Shown piece after piece: positions 14,968 to 22,476 of a DNA stretch of 26,812 nt. Both the position numbers and the translations under genes were made by a program. The notes beneath the pieces were generated by a model. It saw only the letters and a program-made list of their open reading frames with translations, made no database searches and was not told where the DNA came from. Source of the DNA: a virus. The stretch is from positions 1-26,812 of IMG/VR virus record IMGVR_UViG_3300037840_000263; one strand, 5' to 3'. Every line of letters starts with the position of its first letter. The first letter of the stretch is position 1.

Positions 14968-15187
14968 CCTGACCAAGATCAGTGAGATTGAACTTACGGA
15001 TCGCCGCGAGCATCCTGAGTGGTTCATTCCGATGAACGCCACGACGGAGGTTGAACGCGATCAGGTTCGCCGGGAAGCCTGCGAAGAAACTCTCAGACGG
15101 GCCATTGTCAAGATGAAACCGGAGAATGATCGCCTTGAACGCGAAAGTCGTCCGACCGCCGAGATCATGGGAATGCTTCTGGATTAG
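14960..15187 (+). CDS. small helical phage protein, unknown
   Basis: 75 aa. The start MADLTKISEIELTDRREHPE and the following WFIPMN lead into a charged helix (VERDQVRREACEETLRRAIV). It overlaps the previous gene by eight bases and ends four bases before the next ATG. No motif is recognised. Confidence 0.5.
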   Translation: MADLTKISEIELTDRREHPEWFIPMNATTEVERDQVRREACEETLRRAIVKMKPENDRLERESRPTAEIMGMLLD

Positions 15188-15191
15188 GATT

Positions 15192-15734
15192 ATGGACAAG
15201 ATAGAAGGCTTTCTCGAAGTTGGTTACAACGAATCCGGCGAGGTGGTTATCAACCATCCTGATCTGAAGCCGGATGAACACGGCGTCGGTCATATTGTGT
15301 TTTCTCCCGCGCAGGCACGAAACTTGGCAGACCTGCTCCGCAAGCACGCCACCATAGCTGAGAACGATGTGCGCGAAAAGCGCGAGGTTACCGAGCGCGC
15401 CAAGGCTGAAGCCATTCCGGTTGATCGCTCCAAGCGTTGCATGTTGAGCGGCAACCCTGAGACGGACGATCATCGCAAACTGCGTGCGGACGGTATGCAG
15501 AAGGACTACGTGGTGCTCTGTCCTGAAGAACGCGCCAAAGGTTTCGTGCGTCCTGTCCGGCATTCCTACCGACACAGCGCATGTGGCAGCACTACCATGA
15601 TGAGTCGAGATCTCGCTGAGACATATGCTCGCGATCCGAAGTTCTACGATGGCACATTCTGCGCTGTTTGCCGTTCGCACTATCCGCTGGATCAGTTCAC
15701 TTGGGCCGGAACGACGAAGATTCTTGGGTCATGA
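15192..15734 (+). CDS. phage protein with Cys/His zinc domain and YARDPKFYxGTFC motif
   Basis: 180 aa from the ATG at 15192. The N-terminal half looks like a beta sheet plus helix (GEVVINHPDLKP, then SPAQARNLADLLRKHA). The C-terminal part is the informative one: HSACGSTTMMSRDLAETYAR, then DPKFYDGTFCAVCRSHYPL and QFTW. That pattern (H/C, LAETYARDPKFY, CxxC, F-x-W) recurs in phage proteins and most likely folds around zinc. Its role is unknown. The stop overlaps the next start by ATGA. Confidence 0.55.
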   Translation: MDKIEGFLEVGYNESGEVVINHPDLKPDEHGVGHIVFSPAQARNLADLLRKHATIAENDVREKREVTERAKAEAIPVDRSKRCMLSGNPETDDHRKLRADGMQKDYVVLCPEERAKGFVRPVRHSYRHSACGSTTMMSRDLAETYARDPKFYDGTFCAVCRSHYPLDQFTWAGTTKILGS

Positions 15735-16219
15735 AACTCGCTTCCTTGCTCCTCCTCTCCTCCTACGCCTTTGCTCAGTCCCCGCCTGCGCCTGCAAGTG
15801 CGCCGCTTCAAAACTGGGCCGGCCTCGGCACGCAATACGGCACCTCCGACTCGCCACACTTCTCGGGATGGGCTGCTCTCGCCCTGCCGCTGTCACAGTC
15901 CCAGTCGATCTACAGCTATACGGAATACATGGCGATTCCGGTCAAGGGCAAGCCTCCAACTACATCGACCACCACTGGCCTGGCAACAATTCTCCGCACC
16001 ATCCACATCGGCGACAAGACGCTCTACATCCTTGGGCTGGCGACGGCCGGCGCTGCGGTATCCAGCACGGCGACCACGGGATCGTTCCAGGGCGGGGGCG
16101 GAGCGTTCCTGCGTTGGACGAGCGGTTTTACGGTTGAGGTGGTGGTGCAGCAGTCCAAAGCGGCTGGGCCGGCGAAGCCGGAAGTGCTCGCTGGGGTAGG
16201 GTTCGCTTGGGGGAAATAA
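15731..16219 (+). CDS. secreted beta-rich protein (possible small outer-membrane barrel)
   Basis: 162 aa with a signal peptide (MKLASLLLLSSYAFAQ) and a Pro/Ala linker. A series of alternating hydrophobic strands follows: GWAALALPLSQSQSIYSYTE, TLYILGLATAGAAV, GGGAFLRWTSGFTVEVVV, and a C-terminal EVLAGVGFAWGK. Strand density and the Gly/aromatic pattern would fit a small outer-membrane beta-barrel or an exported beta-sandwich. A final aromatic residue, usual in barrels, is missing. Both ends overlap neighbours (ATGA, TAATG), tying it to the lipase that follows. Confidence 0.5.
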   Translation: MKLASLLLLSSYAFAQSPPAPASAPLQNWAGLGTQYGTSDSPHFSGWAALALPLSQSQSIYSYTEYMAIPVKGKPPTTSTTTGLATILRTIHIGDKTLYILGLATAGAAVSSTATTGSFQGGGGAFLRWTSGFTVEVVVQQSKAAGPAKPEVLAGVGFAWGK

Positions 16220-16920
16220 TGCTCAAGGATTCTGAGATCGCCCAGCTCGCTCACCAAATATACGTCGGTCCTGTCGGGTTCACAAAATACTTCGCCGAAG
16301 AAGGTTTCGGCATCTGCTGCGCGGTCCTGCTCAACCCGGATGAGAATATTGTTGTGTTCAGAGGCACCGTGCCGACCGAACTTCAGAACTGGATTCAGGA
16401 TCTTTTAGCATACCCTGCTCCGTACAAACACCAAACCTTTGGGCCGATCCATCTGGGTGCATTCTGCGGCCTGCCGAATGTGATGGAGGAGATAGTCCCG
16501 CTGCTCAACTTGGCCGTCAAGACCACATTCTGCGGCCATTCTCTCGGGTCGCAGCGTGCGGCGCTCGCCGGCGCAATCATGCTCGATGAATACCAGCCTG
16601 ATCCATCGCTGATCCGCGTTGTCGGCATGGCTGGGCCTGCTCCTGGATTCGACCAGTTCCTTCAGTTCATGTCAAAAGTGGAATGGCGGAATTATAGAAA
16701 CGCGGCCGGTGTATACGGAGATCCTGTCCCGCTTTTAGCCTTTAACCTTCCGCCAGCGTTCGCGTACAAAAACATCGGACTGACGCACGTAACCGCGCAG
16801 CCTGGTGGGTTCTTGGACCTGAAAGACGCCCTGCTCGTGGACTGGCACAATAGTTCTCTGTATGTGAAGGGTGTAGCGGCCCTCGAAGCAGCCACACCGG
16901 TACACGGAAAGGTAGGGTAG
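16219..16920 (+). CDS. class 3 lipase-like alpha/beta hydrolase
   Basis: 233 aa with the hallmarks of a class 3 lipase. VVFRGT (about residue 45) forms the oxyanion region. GHSLG has the nucleophile Ser108 and is followed by the helix SQRAALAGAI. GDPVP supplies the acid (Asp168), and DWHNSSLY supplies a His in the usual place (His210). These enzymes hydrolyse ester bonds of acylglycerols or phospholipids. No signal peptide is present, so it would need lysis or a holin to reach the envelope. It is coupled to the secreted beta-rich protein by TAATG. In a phage it could help break the outer membrane or act on host lipids. Lipase fold confident; substrate unknown. Confidence 0.8.
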   Translation: MLKDSEIAQLAHQIYVGPVGFTKYFAEEGFGICCAVLLNPDENIVVFRGTVPTELQNWIQDLLAYPAPYKHQTFGPIHLGAFCGLPNVMEEIVPLLNLAVKTTFCGHSLGSQRAALAGAIMLDEYQPDPSLIRVVGMAGPAPGFDQFLQFMSKVEWRNYRNAAGVYGDPVPLLAFNLPPAFAYKNIGLTHVTAQPGGFLDLKDALLVDWHNSSLYVKGVAALEAATPVHGKVG

Positions 16921-16924
16921 ACAA

Positions 16925-17191
16925 ATTCCGTTATTCGCTTGCTCATCCTGCGACGCGATCGACAACACAGCCATCAGTGGATACTGGACGCAGCAGTTGG
17001 ACGCTCACGACGCGGGCGTGAAGTTCGAACCGAAGTGCTCGGAATGTCACACCGGAAAATGGCACGGAGAATTCCCGAAGCGATTCGCCAAAACTGAGGG
17101 ATACGTGCCCGACCCGAAGATGTCGGGCTTCATCATGCCGAGGAATGGCTGGCGGGCTCCGAGTGGTTCGATACCAGATGACCTTCGCTAA
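16925..17191 (+). CDS. small zinc-ribbon phage protein with non-standard start
   Basis: About 88 aa. Residues near the N-terminus form a two-knuckle ribbon: FACSSCDAID and, about 30 residues on, KCSECHTGKWHGEFPKRF. The pattern (CxxC, CxxC, KWHGEFP) is well known in phage operons. The only ATG/GTG/TTG start in frame (TTG at 16997) would cut off the first CxxC. The open frame reaches back to a stop at 16913. An ATT at 16925 with AAGG/AGGG upstream is the most likely start, unless a base error hides a standard one. Ends in a 14-base overlap with the next gene. Confidence 0.5.
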   Translation: MPLFACSSCDAIDNTAISGYWTQQLDAHDAGVKFEPKCSECHTGKWHGEFPKRFAKTEGYVPDPKMSGFIMPRNGWRAPSGSIPDDLR

Positions 17192-17453
17192 CCTCGATCT
17201 GGTCACCGTATCCGATATCAAGACGCTCGACCTCACAGTCCTCACTGAAACGGTCGGCATTGCTCCTGAAATCGGCGCTGATCCAATCGCAGTCGTAATG
17301 CCATACGCGGAGTTCCAGAAAGTGCTCGAAACCTTCGAGAACTGTGACCGGCTGATGCGGAAGCTGGAAGGTGACCCGGAGTTTCAGGAGGCGATACGCG
17401 CACTGGCGAGTCTGGCTGAAAAGGCACAGGACGCGGGTGTCACTGATCATTGA
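17178..17453 (+). CDS. small phage protein, unknown
   Basis: 91 aa from the ATG at 17178, overlapping the zinc-ribbon gene. The first part is beta-like (FANLDLVTVSDIKTLDLTVL), and the second is acidic and helical (YAEFQKVLETFENCDRLMRK, then QEAIRALASLAEKAQD). No domain is recognised. It is the last gene of the rightward middle operon, as a new promoter begins at its very end. Confidence 0.5.
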   Translation: MTFANLDLVTVSDIKTLDLTVLTETVGIAPEIGADPIAVVMPYAEFQKVLETFENCDRLMRKLEGDPEFQEAIRALASLAEKAQDAGVTDH

Positions 17454-17479
17454 CAGCATCGCTTTTTGTCTATGATAAT
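17450..17479 (+). promoter_or_regulatory. promoter upstream of the DUF2778-like gene
   Basis: TTGACA (17450-17455) with GATAAT (17474-17479) at 18-base spacing, or TATGAT (17471-17476) at 15. TATGATAATA offers overlapping -10 candidates. It starts in the stop region of the previous gene and lies about 35 bases before the ATG at 17515. It could drive the lysin-like gene and the head genes after it. Confidence 0.5.
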
Positions 17480-17514
17480 AGACGGTGGGCGCGGGGAAGG
17501 CGGGATAAGAAACG

Positions 17515-17886
17515 ATGATTTACTACAGCCAGTCGAAAGTACTTTTCACTCTGCCGGATGGGAGTACATCCCCCGCTCTTTATGCAGGCAATGGCCAATG
17601 GAAGAATGACCCAGCCTCTCAGTGCGTCACGAACCACGGACCCTTGCCGCAAGGCATCTACACGATGCTCCCTATCCAAGTACTTCCACATTTGGGGCCA
17701 GCCATCGTCCTAATCCCGAATCCGGGGAACTCCATGTGCGGACGTGGTGGCTTTAGGATTCACGGCATAGACACAGCGTTTCCACTTGACTCTTCCCTCG
17801 GCTGTATCTGCGATGAACCGTCCCCTCGCCAGCTTTTGAATAGCTGGATTCTCAAAGGCGAGAATCAGCTTACAGTGATAGCTTAG
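17515..17886 (+). CDS. DUF2778/Tlde1-like L,D-transpeptidase-fold enzyme (possible peptidoglycan-active protein)
   Basis: 123 aa. The order of motifs fits the DUF2778 family. The start has an LPDGS...YAGNGQWKNDPA stretch, followed by HGPLPQGIYT and IPNPGNSMCGRGGFRIHG (His83). The SSLGCI motif (Cys97) comes later. In this family, which includes the secreted effector Tlde1, His and Cys form the active site, and the enzymes cut or exchange peptide cross-links of peptidoglycan. No signal peptide or membrane segment is visible. It has its own promoter and sits right before the terminase, so a lysis or cell-wall-entry role is plausible but unproven. Confidence 0.65.
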   Translation: MIYYSQSKVLFTLPDGSTSPALYAGNGQWKNDPASQCVTNHGPLPQGIYTMLPIQVLPHLGPAIVLIPNPGNSMCGRGGFRIHGIDTAFPLDSSLGCICDEPSPRQLLNSWILKGENQLTVIA

Positions 17887-17888
17887 TT

Positions 17889-17899
17889 GTAGGACCTAC
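17889..17899. repeat. dispersed palindrome GTAGGWCCTAC, copy 3
   Basis: GTAGGACCTAC, preceded by TT and followed by GCC. It is the whole of the spacer between the DUF2778-like gene and the TTG start of the large terminase, so it could act as an operator or processing site there. Confidence 0.7.
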
Positions 17900-17904
17900 G
17901 CCTC

Positions 17905-20043
17905 TTGCAACTCACCGAAGCATCAGCCACCAGCCAGCATCCCCATTTCCACTCCGTACACACCACAGCTTCCTTGGCTGCTGAATTCGGCCAACTCTGG
18001 CTCCCGCCCGAACGCCTCTCTTTGTCCCAGTGGGTGGAAGCCAACATCACTCTCTCCTCTGAATATGCTGCTCGCACTGGCAATATGCGGTTGTTTGGAT
18101 GGCAGCGAGAAGTGTTTGATGCCTTCACCGACCCTAATGTTAGAGAGATTGTGGTGTGTTCATCCACACAAATGCTGAAAACAATAGCCTTACAGTGTAT
18201 TTTGGCTTACGTCATTGTCTGCGAGCCCGCCCCCATCCTCCTCGTGCAACCCAACGACGATGATGCCCGTACCTTCTCCAAGGAAAGGCTCAGCCCGATG
18301 ATCCGGGACAATGCCTGTCTCCGGGGCCTGCTCTCCGACTCAACCCACGACGGCAAAAACACCATCGTCGGCAAGGTCTTCCCCGGCGGCTCGCTCTCCA
18401 TCGTCGGCTCCATCTCCCCTTCCAACCTCGCCCGCCGCTCCATCTGCTATCTGCTCTGTGACGAGGTTGATCTCTACCCGCTCTCCGCTAGCAAGGGGGA
18501 TCTCAAGGTAGGCAACCCGATTGGGCTGGCGGAAAAGCGCATGGCTACATACGGCAGCCGCGCCAAGGGCGTATATGTCTGCTCTCCAACCGTGGCTGGC
18601 CGCTCCGTCATTCTCGACCGGTATGCGGCTAGCGACCAGCGCAAGCCCTGGGTCCAGTGCTGGTCCTGTGGCGAGTGGCAGATTCTCAAGTGGCGGGATG
18701 CCAAAGGCTATCGCGTGCGGTGGGATTCCTCCCTTGCCCCCAAGCTCCAGGCAACCACAGCAGTGTATTACTGCCCGCACTGTGACTCCCCCTGGTCCGA
18801 CCTACAGCGTCATGCCGCCTGTGAACGCGCCCAGTGGCGGGCCGAATCCGACTTCACCGGCATCGCCGGCTTCTGGATCTCCCACTTGTATTCCCCCTGG
18901 CCGCGCCAGAACATCTCCTCCCTCGCCGCCGAGTTCATCGAAGCGGGCCACGACCGCAACAAGCTCCAGGTGTTTATCAACACGTCCCTCGCCGAAGGCT
19001 GGCAAGATGAAGGAGAGACGCCCGACCACGAGCTTTTATATAGCCGCCGGGAGGAGTACCCGCATGGGGATGAGGCAATCGTTCCTGCCCGTGGCTTATT
19101 CCTGACCGCCGCCGTGGACGTGCAGGACAACCCTCCCCGGCTTGAGGTGGAGGTGAAGGCTTGGGGCCGCAACCGCGAGAACTGGTCCATCGCCTATCTC
19201 GTGATCCAGTGCCGGTCGGAGGACGGGGAACTCTTGCCAGTCTCTTCCAAGCAATTATGGGATCGGCTGGACGCCGAAGTCCTGGCCCGTAACTGGCCGC
19301 ATGAGTCCGGCCACACCCTCCCGATTCGTATCATGTGCATTGACACCGGCTCCCGCCCCAAGCCTGTCTACGAGTTCGCCCGCACCCACCCCCAACTCAA
19401 CTACAACCAAGCCACTGGCAACCTGACCCCTTACGCCGTCCGCACCGTAGTTCCTACCAAAGGCGTGAGCACCGACACCCTCCGTATCATATCGTCAGTG
19501 TCTAAGGAAGACGCGGCCCGTAAGCGCCAGGGCGTCCGCATCATCGGCATCGGCACGATTTGCGCCAAGCAGGAAATCTTTGACGCGCTTAGGGCATTGA
19601 AGCCATCCCCAGACGGGACATTGTCCGGCTCCCCCGTCCCCGGCTGCTACCACTTCCCGCAATACGCCATGCCTTATTTTGAAGGGCTATCCGCCGAAGT
19701 ACGGATCGTGAAACCGGACGGGCGGGTGGTGTATGAGAAGCGAGGGGCTAGGAATGAGCCGATCGATTTAGCAGTCTATAACCGGGCGGCGGCGGCGCTG
19801 GCCGGCATTGACAGGCTGCCTGAGTCCGGCTGGCAGAAACTCGAAGCCAGCCTTGGCGTGTTACCATTAATCGTGCGGTCCCCGTCGCCAGGGGCGGAGG
19901 CAGCGCCTGTCGTTACCCCCGCCCCGCCCGTCCCGCAACCGCCACAACCCGCCATCACCACCACCTCCCCCGCTTTACGCCAGCAACAAGGCCAGCCAAC
20001 CTCCGTCCTCAACCGTTCTATCCGAGGCCGCTTCTTCCGCTAG
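17905..20043 (+). CDS. phage terminase large subunit, GpA family
   Basis: 712 aa; the packaging motor ATPase and nuclease. Motifs in order: a Trp-rich lead (LSLSQWVEANITLSSEYAAR) and the adenine-binding region WQREV. The Walker A position reads STQMLKT (about 87-93), with Leu where Gly is usual. Walker B follows as CYLLCDEVD (about 181-189). A zinc finger comes next (CWSCGEW and YYCPHCDSPW). The nuclease domain starts near AAVDVQDNPPRLEVEVKAWG and continues with MCIDTGSRPKPVYEF. A Pro-rich tail ends the protein. The start is a TTG at 17905, because the next in-frame ATG (at residue 61) would lose part of the domain. It is followed by gpW and portal as in lambda. Confidence 0.88.
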   Translation: MQLTEASATSQHPHFHSVHTTASLAAEFGQLWLPPERLSLSQWVEANITLSSEYAARTGNMRLFGWQREVFDAFTDPNVREIVVCSSTQMLKTIALQCILAYVIVCEPAPILLVQPNDDDARTFSKERLSPMIRDNACLRGLLSDSTHDGKNTIVGKVFPGGSLSIVGSISPSNLARRSICYLLCDEVDLYPLSASKGDLKVGNPIGLAEKRMATYGSRAKGVYVCSPTVAGRSVILDRYAASDQRKPWVQCWSCGEWQILKWRDAKGYRVRWDSSLAPKLQATTAVYYCPHCDSPWSDLQRHAACERAQWRAESDFTGIAGFWISHLYSPWPRQNISSLAAEFIEAGHDRNKLQVFINTSLAEGWQDEGETPDHELLYSRREEYPHGDEAIVPARGLFLTAAVDVQDNPPRLEVEVKAWGRNRENWSIAYLVIQCRSEDGELLPVSSKQLWDRLDAEVLARNWPHESGHTLPIRIMCIDTGSRPKPVYEFARTHPQLNYNQATGNLTPYAVRTVVPTKGVSTDTLRIISSVSKEDAARKRQGVRIIGIGTICAKQEIFDALRALKPSPDGTLSGSPVPGCYHFPQYAMPYFEGLSAEVRIVKPDGRVVYEKRGARNEPIDLAVYNRAAAALAGIDRLPESGWQKLEASLGVLPLIVRSPSPGAEAAPVVTPAPPVPQPPQPAITTTSPALRQQQGQPTSVLNRSIRGRFFR

Positions 20044-20079
20044 CCTGTTGCCGGGTGCTAGGTGCGGTATGATCTTGTC

Positions 20080-20340
20080 ATGGCCGCACCGCCAACCCCT
20101 GTCCCCGAGTTCACCTACGCCGACCTGCTGACTATCGACGCGGCTATCAAGTCCGGCGCAAGCGAGGTCCGGTTTCAGGACCGCACCGTGCGCTATCGCT
20201 CGACCGCCGACATGCTGATCGCCCGCAACCTGATCTGGAATTACCTGAACCCAGGCAAGGTCGTGCGCCAGCAACGGATTTCCACGCGGCAGGGGTTTGG
20301 GGGCGGAGGATGTGGCCAGGGGTGGCCGTATGGATACTAG
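20080..20340 (+). CDS. gpW-like head-tail joining protein
   Basis: 86 aa. The sequence FTYADLLTIDAAIKSGASEV then RFQDRTVRYRSTADMLIARN matches the gpW pattern: one helix, a beta hairpin with R-x-V-x-Y-R, and a second helix. In lambda this protein sits in the portal vertex and completes the head so that the tail can join. ATG at 20080 chosen over a GTG at 20062 because it begins a natural sequence. It overlaps the portal gene by 11 bases. Confidence 0.75.
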   Translation: MAAPPTPVPEFTYADLLTIDAAIKSGASEVRFQDRTVRYRSTADMLIARNLIWNYLNPGKVVRQQRISTRQGFGGGGCGQGWPYGY

Positions 20341-21994
20341 CCTCCAGCGTCTATCTTTGGCTGGTCGCCTGCGTGCACGTCTCGCTTCCTTCATTGCCCC
20401 CGGCCATGGCCCGACCGCTGTAGGTCCTACGCCAACCATCCGGGCTACATCTGGCGGCAACCCGTATGACGCCGGATCTACCGGGCGCAGAATGTGGGGA
20501 TTTCAGCCTTCGCGCCTCGGTCCTACCACGAGCCTGTGGTCTACCCATGACCTGATCGTCGCCCGCTGCCGCGACTTGGTCCGCAACAATCCATGGGCGT
20601 CTAGTGCTATCGACAACTTCGAGTCCCAAGTCATTGGCAACGGCATCCGCCCGCGATGGAACATCCAAGACCCGGTCCTTAAAGCCAAAGTCGAGTTGGA
20701 GTTCGGGCGTTGGGCCAAATCCTCCGCCTGCGATTCCGCTGGCCTGCTCGACTTCTACGGTATCCAGTGCCTTGCCGCCCGTGAAGTATTTGAAGCAGGC
20801 GAAGTCCTGTCCCGCTTCTACGTCCGACCTCCCTCCTGGAACTTGCGTGTCCCTCTCCAGCTACAGCTTATCGAATCCGAACAGCTCCCCATCTTCCGCA
20901 ACATCATTAGCGGCGGCAGCGATGGCATGATCCAGATGCCGCTCGGTAACACCGTTCGCGTAGGCATCGAGTTCGACAAGTGGGGGCGTCGGGTAGCCTA
21001 CCAGCTCTACAAAGAGAACCCCGGCGAGACGATGTTCTTCCCGCTGGAGGGTATCCAGTTCATGCGGGTGCCCGCCGTCGACATGCTGCATGTCTACAAG
21101 CCCAAGCGCGCCGGCCAGTTGCGGGGTGAGCCGCACATGACCAACGTACTCGCCCTGCTCTACGAACTGGAGCAGTACACCGACGCCAGCCTTGTCAAGA
21201 AGAAGATCCAGACGATGTTCGCCTACATCTTCGAGAAGCCCGCCCCTGATGGACCGGACCTATTGCCGGTGGATCAGGTGAATGGACCGCCCTCCGACTT
21301 CTCCAACCCCCAGACCAACTACGCCGATTTCGAGCCGGGGACCTGCATCAACACCTTGCCTGGCGAGACGGTCAAATTCCCCCCCCTCCCGCAGGAGAAC
21401 GATTTCCAATCCTTCGTCTCAGTGGAACTCCACAAGTTAGCCATTGGCGTAGGAGCTACGTACGAGCAGCTAACTGGGGATCTTAAAGGCGTGAACTACT
21501 CTAGCATCCGGGCTGGCCTGCTCGACTTCCGCCGCAAGTGCGAACAGTTCCAACGCAACATCATCATCCGCCAGTTCTGCCACCCAGTCGTATGCCGGTG
21601 GCTATTCGAGGCGGTGTTTGCCGGAGTCATCTCGCTACCGGGTTACGCCAGCAACCCGTCCCAGTACGAGGACATCGCCTGGTCTACCCCGCGCTGGGAT
21701 TGGGTTGATCCGCTGAAGGATGCCCAAGCCGCCCAGCAACAAGTCCGGTCAGGGTTCACATCGCGGGAGGCTATTGTGGCAGAGTTGGGTGAGGACGTAG
21801 CCACCATCGACGCCCAGACCACCGCTGATAACAAGCGGGCCGATGAGCTAGGGCTGATACACGATACAGACCCACGCAAGGTGCTGATCGGGCGTGAGAG
21901 CAATCCTGTGAACCCATCCCCAGGAGATCCAAGCGGGGAGCAGGTTGAGGAGCAGGAGGAAGAAGCGGGTGAGGAGCAGGAGGCGGCGAGTTAG
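20330..21994 (+). CDS. phage portal protein, lambda (gpB) family
   Basis: 554 aa from the ATG at 20330. The N-terminal region has the family signature: NPYDAGSTGRRMWGF, then ARCRDLVRNNPWASSAIDNF and QVIGNGIRP. The core strands around FEAGEVLSRFYVRP and the conserved GVGATYEQLTGDLKGVNYSS follow. The end is a Glu/Gln-rich acidic tail. Portal proteins form the dodecameric DNA gate of the head. The gene ends one base before the 49-aa frame that follows. A palindrome copy lies in its early codons, encoding VGPTP. Confidence 0.9.
   Translation: MDTSLQRLSLAGRLRARLASFIAPGHGPTAVGPTPTIRATSGGNPYDAGSTGRRMWGFQPSRLGPTTSLWSTHDLIVARCRDLVRNNPWASSAIDNFESQVIGNGIRPRWNIQDPVLKAKVELEFGRWAKSSACDSAGLLDFYGIQCLAAREVFEAGEVLSRFYVRPPSWNLRVPLQLQLIESEQLPIFRNIISGGSDGMIQMPLGNTVRVGIEFDKWGRRVAYQLYKENPGETMFFPLEGIQFMRVPAVDMLHVYKPKRAGQLRGEPHMTNVLALLYELEQYTDASLVKKKIQTMFAYIFEKPAPDGPDLLPVDQVNGPPSDFSNPQTNYADFEPGTCINTLPGETVKFPPLPQENDFQSFVSVELHKLAIGVGATYEQLTGDLKGVNYSSIRAGLLDFRRKCEQFQRNIIIRQFCHPVVCRWLFEAVFAGVISLPGYASNPSQYEDIAWSTPRWDWVDPLKDAQAAQQQVRSGFTSREAIVAELGEDVATIDAQTTADNKRADELGLIHDTDPRKVLIGRESNPVNPSPGDPSGEQVEEQEEEAGEEQEAAS
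20420..20430. repeat. dispersed palindrome GTAGGWCCTAC, copy 4
   Basis: GTAGGTCCTAC preceded by T and followed by GCC, in the 5' part of the portal gene, where it encodes VGPT. The in-frame presence suggests either neutral insertion in the poorly conserved N-terminus or a selected DNA site. Confidence 0.7.
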
Positions 21995-22144
21995 ATGGAC
22001 GCCCAGCGGTACATGCTCATGTCCGAGGCCGAGACTTACATGCGGGTGTGGATGGCTGAGGTCCGGTCGGCGATGCTCAAGTTGCCGGAGGAGTTACTGC
22101 TTGTCAATAAGCTTCGCGCCGATACTGAGCAGCACAAGAATTAA
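21995..22144 (+). CDS. 49-aa protein after the portal, unknown
   Basis: Starts at the base following the portal stop (TAGATG) and is helical and acidic-basic mixed (MDAQRYMLMSEAETYMRVWM, EVRSAMLKLPEELLLVNKLR). The stretch R..ML(K)LPEEL resembles the C-terminal helix region of the small terminase at 80-730 (RNQLLRLPSEL). It may therefore be a remnant or paralogue of that domain. The spacing supports translation. No function is assigned. Confidence 0.45.
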   Translation: MDAQRYMLMSEAETYMRVWMAEVRSAMLKLPEELLLVNKLRADTEQHKN

Positions 22145-22276
22145 TAGCAACGCACAACACTCACCAATCACAAAAGTGCGTGTGATCTTCTGAATTGAAA
22201 GTACGCTGATTATAGTTCCTATTACCCAGCCGCCTAAGCATGTGGGCAGCAAACTTAGAAAGGTTTTCATTTGGTT

Positions 22277-22465
22277 TTAGGTCCTACGCCGCTTCCCGCC
22301 TTCTGTCTGTTTTGGCAACGCGATCTCCAGTAACCTAAGCACTGCCGCTGCCCGCGATTCAATCCGATGGTCAAAGCGCCAGTTATCCACCCGTTCCAGC
22401 AGTACGCGCGGGATCTGGAAATGCAGGAAACTTTTGCCGCCAACCTCTTTGACTGTTTGCTCCAT
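22277..22465 (-). CDS. ribbon-helix-helix DNA-binding regulator
   Basis: 62 aa from the ATG at 22465-22463, preceded by GAGGT. The first half gives the beta strand of an RHH fold (SFLHFQIPRVLLERVDNWRF). The second gives DHRIESRAAAVLRLLEIAL, the usual second helix of CopG/Arc-like proteins, and a basic tail. Such proteins dimerise and bind short palindromes. It is antisense to the surrounding head genes and has its own promoter overlapping a perfect palindrome (22622-22637). It probably regulates itself and the divergent 211-aa gene. Its last codons overlap a copy of the GTAGGWCCTAC repeat. Confidence 0.65.
   Translation of the reverse strand: MEQTVKEVGGKSFLHFQIPRVLLERVDNWRFDHRIESRAAAVLRLLEIALPKQTEGGKRRRT
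22278..22287. repeat. dispersed palindrome GTAGGWCCTAC, copy 5 (first base altered)
   Basis: TAGGTCCTAC followed by GCC. The base before is T instead of G. It makes up the last codons and stop of the RHH gene on the - strand (R-R-T-stop). Confidence 0.6.
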
Positions 22466-22476
22466 GTATTTAGGTA

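Noticed and set aside
21449-21462. GTAGGAGCTACG in the portal as a further palindrome copy
   Set aside because: The core is changed and the encoded GVGATYEQ is a conserved portal motif, so chance is likely.
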